Positions 60,171-64,000 of a stretch of 64,000 bases of DNA are shown here, one piece after another. A program made the translations under genes and the position numbers. The notes beneath the pieces are model-generated. The model was given only the letters and a program-made list of their open reading frames with translations, did not search any database and had not been told where the DNA came from. The stretch comes from Sipunculus nudus (taxonomy: Eukaryota > Annelida > Sipuncula > Golfingiida > Sipunculidae), in assembly GCA_026874595.1 (NCBI GenBank), contig CM049310.1, forward strand, positions 40,245,558 to 40,309,557, written 5' to 3'. Each line of letters opens with the position of its first letter. Position 1 is the first letter of the stretch.

Positions 60171-60800
60171 TTTATACAAACCCTGTTATATAAACAACCC
60201 TGTTATACAGAGTTATCTCACCCTTGTTAAACAAACTGAGTTATCTCACTCCTGTTATTCAGACTGAGTTTTCCCACCCTTGTTATACAGACTGAGTTAT
60301 CTTACCCTTTTTATACCGACTGAGTTATCTCACCCCTGTTTTACAGACTGAATTATCTCACCCTTGTTTTAGAGTGTGAGCTTTCTCACCCTCTTGATAC
60401 AGACTGAAATCTCCCACAATTGTGACATGTAGTACAGACTGAATTATCTCACCCCTGTTATACAGACTGAGTTATCTCACCCTTGTTATACAGACTGAGC
60501 TTTCACACTATCTTAATACAGACTGAAATCTCCTACCCTTGAGACAAAGATGTAGTTATCTCACCCTTGTTATACAGACTGAGCTTTCTTACCATCTTGA
60601 TACAGACTGAAATCTCCTATCCTTGAGACAAAGACAGTTATCTCACCCTTGTTATACAGACAAGGCTATCTCACCTGGGTACTCTTCACCCTTATTACGC
60701 TGGTAACACAGGCAGCAGAACAGTATGAGCAGCAGCAGCAGCAGAACGACAGCAATGATGACGAAGATCCACCAGTATGGCCACATGCTCCCAGTTTTCA
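59010..60800 (-). CDS. L1-family cell adhesion molecule (neuroglian/L1CAM/NrCAM type), last three coding exons
   Basis: Exons in transcription order: 60800-60675, 59990-59912, 59238-59010; phases 1-1, 1-2, 2-stop all match at GT-AG sites. The partial product has a transmembrane helix (WIFVIIAVVLLLLLLILF), a juxtamembrane CYQRNKGEEYPVDEKE and a tail with FNEDGSFIGQY, the ankyrin-binding FIGQY motif that defines the L1 family. Phosphorylation of its Tyr is known to release ankyrin. The protein acts at the plasma membrane in neuronal adhesion and axon guidance. The tail ends in SNV, compatible with a class I PDZ ligand. Ig and fibronectin domains would be encoded beyond the right edge; none is seen in 60801-64000. 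Confidence 0.9.
59912..59990 (-). CDS. L1-family cytoplasmic exon
   Basis: Acceptor TTTCCAG, donor GTAAGT, phase 1 to 2. It encodes VDEKERKNGNDPEKELADSG and FHDYQRP. The YPVDEKE junction with the preceding exon matches the membrane-proximal tail of L1 proteins. Confidence 0.92.
60116..60164. repeat. (TA)n microsatellite
   Basis: About 24 TA units in the intron before the cytoplasmic exon. Confidence 0.95.
60181..60673 (-). repeat. 28-bp minisatellite beginning at the donor of the transmembrane exon
   Basis: On the minus strand units read GTGAGATAACTCAGTCTGTA followed by TAACAAGG, period 28 bp (for example plus-strand anchors at 60212 and 60240), about 17 copies with variants. The first unit is the authentic intron start, GTGAGATAGCCTTGTCTGTA, at 60674 downward. 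Each unit thus contains a GTGAGA donor-like site. Confidence 0.82.
60675..60800 (-). CDS. L1-family transmembrane exon
   Basis: Acceptor TTTTGCAG, donor GTGAGA, phase 1 to 1. It encodes VKTGSMWPYWW, a helix of about 20 hydrophobic residues, then CCLCYQRNKGEEYP. A CAG-rich stretch on the plus strand (60730-60744) is the Leu codon run. Confidence 0.93.
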
Positions 60801-63800
60801 CTGCAAAATGGTATGAGTGACCATGTTTAACCACGATCTGTACAGTAATTGTGAGCATGCATTTCTTCAGTGTATTCATGTTTCACAACATAATAACATT
60901 CCACTGCACAACTATGAGCTATAAATGATAAAATATGGCAATTTTGTGCCCCTTACTGTGAAAATTATGCAACTTATTGAAAATGTGCTGGAAACAAATT
61001 AGAATATAAACTATGAATAACTACAGACAGAAGAAAATTTGTGTAAGCATTGATTGTATATTTGCATACAAATTGTGACTAGACATATGTGCAAGTAAAC
61101 TAATTATGACCTACAAAATTAGAAGAAAAGAAAGATGTAAAAAGGTAAGAATATACTAAAAACCAGAATAACTACTTAAAGCAGATTTGCTATTTATGAC
61201 ACATTTATTTTTAATAGTTAGGCTGATCTGAAATGTAGTTTTGATGAAACTGCAGATATCAAAGAGACTAATAGCATGTTTACAAAATGTGATTTTAATT
61301 TCTACATAAAAAAATCAACTGAAAATCTTAGAAAAGAATCTACTGGTAGTAACAAAACATTCAGTTGGAAACAAAACAATTAGTTTGAAATGATAGAAAA
61401 TATTCAAACTGATTAAATGAAACCAAAATCACAAGAAAGTGCTACAAGCAGTGACAAAAAAATGATCTGTTATATGATTCAAGATTCAAAGCCAGGGTGA
61501 TAAGCTAGACTGGTTCCCTGATCTTATCACCCTCTGGGCTCAGCAAATCACACTGACAGGCAACAACAGTGGGCAATAACTGTCAGGGGTACCAGTCTAG
61601 TGCTTAACTAAGGGGATGCATAATTAGTTTTTAATCATAAAATTGGCATTAAATTACATAACTGTGTATGAAATACAAATGAGTGTTGTGATGTTGCTGT
61701 TAGGGCTGTAATGAGAGTTCAATGCAATGCAGTAGTAGTACTGCAGTTCAGATCCAAAGTCACTGCTCTTTTAAAGATCTGGAATTTAATAACATTTCAA
61801 GTTTGCTACTTCACTAGCTCAGACTTCAGGTATGAATAATGAAACAGGTGCACAGATAAATCATTACTGCTCTGGTTGCTTCTTACAGTTTTATATATGT
61901 AAATAATGTAAAATGGAGCAAAAGAGGCTATACTTAAATGCTGAATGTTAACTCTCCATGAGATTATGATTTTTATCATCAATATATAGATACAGGGACA
62001 CTTAACAGACAACCAGATAATTTTGGCGTTACCTTAAGCTATAACAGCCCCAGCATCAACTGTGTAATAATGCATGAATTCTTTACCATGTAGTTCAGTG
62101 AACCAATAGTATGAAGAATAATTTGTGAGAACATCTTGTCCGAGATAATGGCACATAACTGTTTAAACAATATAAAATCTGGTAAATATATTCACTAAAT
62201 CACATCACACAAAATTTTAGTGGTCAGTCAAAATAGATAAATTAGTACAACTTGGTGTAATTTGTCGAAAAATTTTGCTCTGTACTAGATGTATTCATAT
62301 CATCGAAGCATGAAATACAAAGCACACACCATGCATTGTTATCAGGATGTCAACCAATCATTGTGTTTACAGTATCTTTTCTGATTGTGCTGGGGTAGTG
62401 GCAATCACACACAAACACACGCACACACTCAGGGGGTCTCTCACACACATGCACTTGAGGGTGCTTATAACTACAGGTGCTTTCGTTTACCTGTATGAGG
62501 AGAAGGTGTCGTTGCTGTATATAATGACTGTACACTGAGTACATGCACACAAAAAATAACTTTACATATACACAAACAGGGTTGGGTCAAATGAATTTGC
62601 ACTTTTATGGGTAATTTATTTGCTATTTTTTAAATTTTAATAAGACACTGTATAAAGGAGTGTCAGGGTTAATGTTTTGGTACTCTTTGAATACAGTAAA
62701 AGTGTCATCTCTTTAGCCTCGTTACAAGAGAAACAAAGTTAAATGATTTTCATTAAGGTCTGAGAACTGTTTCATGCGTTTTCATAAGCATTGTTTCAGT
62801 TTTTCCTTAATATAATAAATAGGGTATTTAAGTTTGCAATGTTCATGGATAAAATTATGCTTTAAATTAACACTATGAATGGCTCTCATCTAAGACAAAC
62901 AAAAAATTGAAAAAAAAAAAACATTTTTGGAGCATGTTTCCAACTCCATGTGTTGAAAACAGAATGTTTGGAAGCATTAACAGATGAGAAATATAGATTT
63001 AAAGTTGGTGTACATAAAAAAAACTGTTTTAATCTGTAAGAAATTCCACCAACTTTAAGAAATCTAAGTGTTTTCATATAGAAGACTTAGATATTTCTTA
63101 GCTTTCAGAATGTCTGTATGTCTTGTCCCAGAGCAACAGCTTAGGAAAATTAAAGGAAAATTTGAAACAATGTTAAAACCGACTCAGGGTTTGGACATTT
63201 CTCAGTTCTGAGACCTTAAGATGACTAAATGCTTTCAATTATCCAAAAGTTATGTGAACAAAATGCAAAAATTCTTGGGAATCCACTGTAACAGTAAGGA
63301 AACTTTACTTTGTAAGAGACTGTTTTGGGATGTGTTTTTGACAGCAGTTTCATAGTGTCCGAAGTGAATTTGACCTCAACCCTGTGCATGCAACATCTTC
63401 CCAAGTTCTGAAGTAGGTACGACTATTATATGGAAAACGTAAAACATATATTTTAGAATGTAGTTTAAAACCATGAATTGAGCCATCAAACAGCAAATAT
63501 GAGACATTTTCAATCTAGGTCAATTACTAAGTAATTGGTTTCAAAATATTTTCAGTCAGTTACACATCAAATGTTTTGTAAAAAATTTACTCATGTGAAC
63601 ATGGCAGCGTTTTGGCACACAAAAGCACCGTGGCTAATGTCTTAGCACTACTGCCTTGCTGGTCTGATGCTCCACATACAAAATGTGATTCTGTTTCACT
63701 TCCAGAATTATTTAGCTGTGGTAAAATGCACTGACAGACTTGTATGGTGCCTTCAACATGGGTCCAGTCTAATGCATGTATGAACACCAAGAAACAATCT

Positions 63801-63937
63801 GAAAGGAGCTTAATTCAACTGCCTAAAACATTCTGAAACCGAATTTTTATTTGTAAAAGGGATATCAGTACCAAACATTATGACAATCTTTACATGTTAA
63901 AGCCATTAGCAGGGCTTGTCATCAGGTGTTGTTTTTA
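60801..63937 (-). other. Intron of the L1-family gene, no exon seen
   Basis: I found no fibronectin or Ig exon here on the minus strand. It includes a (CA)-rich tract at 62406-62455 and an inverted-repeat cluster at 61495-61602. The next upstream exon should be beyond 64000. Confidence 0.5.
61495..61602. repeat. Interleaved inverted repeats
   Basis: AGGGTGATAAG (61496) pairs with CTTATCACCCT (ending about 61533), and CTAGACTGGTTCCC (61506) pairs with GGGGTACCAGTCTAG (about 61587-61601). The pairs overlap, so only one can form at a time. Function unknown. Confidence 0.55.
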
Positions 63938-63939
63938 TA

Positions 63940-64000
63940 CAGTGAAACCTCACATTTGACCAACAGGGTTAAGTGACAACCTCAAAACACCAACCACTTT
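63940..64000. mobile_element. pogo-like MITE, left end, truncated by the window
   Basis: TA (63938-63939) then CAGTGAAACCTCACATTTGA, the same terminus as the MITE at 27336-27519. The other end lies outside. Confidence 0.6.

Overview
This window is eukaryotic and almost certainly metazoan. Its genes are split by GT-AG introns, non-coding DNA is AT-rich, and the space between exons is packed with tRNA-derived SINEs, MITEs, minisatellites, (TA)n tracts and a few large repeat families. The repeat style (long elements opening with an AGCTCAGCTGACT hairpin and GTCC tetramers) together with the three animal genes suggests a marine mollusc, most likely a bivalve. The organism assignment is an inference, not something the sequence proves.

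Three genes can be read. (1) Plus strand, 1435-17225: a complete sorting nexin of the SNX19 type in ten coding exons (1091 aa: N-terminal membrane hairpin, PXA, long acidic/serine linker, PX, C-terminal nexin domain). (2) Minus strand, 42954-28616: a complete isopenicillin-N-epimerase-like, class V PLP-dependent aminotransferase in eight coding exons (404 aa), with the Schiff-base lysine in an HKW motif; a 5' non-coding exon may lie near 44982. (3) Minus strand, 60800-59010: the last three coding exons of an L1-family neural cell adhesion molecule (neuroglian/L1CAM/NrCAM type): transmembrane segment, cytoplasmic tail and FIGQY ankyrin-binding motif. Its ectodomain lies beyond the right edge. 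Genes 1 and 2 are convergent; genes 2 and 3 are in tandem on the minus strand. They do not form a pathway together. A degraded coding remnant with two in-frame stops lies at 51423-51929 on the minus strand.

The rest is mainly mobile DNA. One family ('family 1' here) has a conserved 29-nt 5' hairpin, a subterminal GCTCAGCTG inverted repeat and a 3' end GACCCATGGGTC + CCTTGTT. Copies or pieces lie at 1-607, 7298-10766, 24214-28211, 25210-27972, 30341-30654, about 35160-36482, 46233-46560, 49382-51209 and 53097-53412. A second family ends in AGGCCTGTAGGCCT + TTGTT. Both have features of non-autonomous Helentron/Helitron2-like elements (asymmetric terminal inverted repeats, 3' hairpin, insertion between two T residues without target duplication), and two nested insertions in the window show this target preference directly. 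pogo/Tigger-like MITEs with TA duplications sit at 23835-24004, 27336-27519 and 45742-45931, with another cut by the right edge.

The least ordinary observation is that two unrelated genes each carry an intronic minisatellite that starts at an authentic 5' splice site. In the aminotransferase gene, about 13 copies of a 54-bp unit are duplicates of the end of exon 4 plus its donor site. In the L1-family gene, a 28-bp array repeats the first bases of the intron after the transmembrane exon. Each array lays a row of decoy donor sites downstream of the true one.
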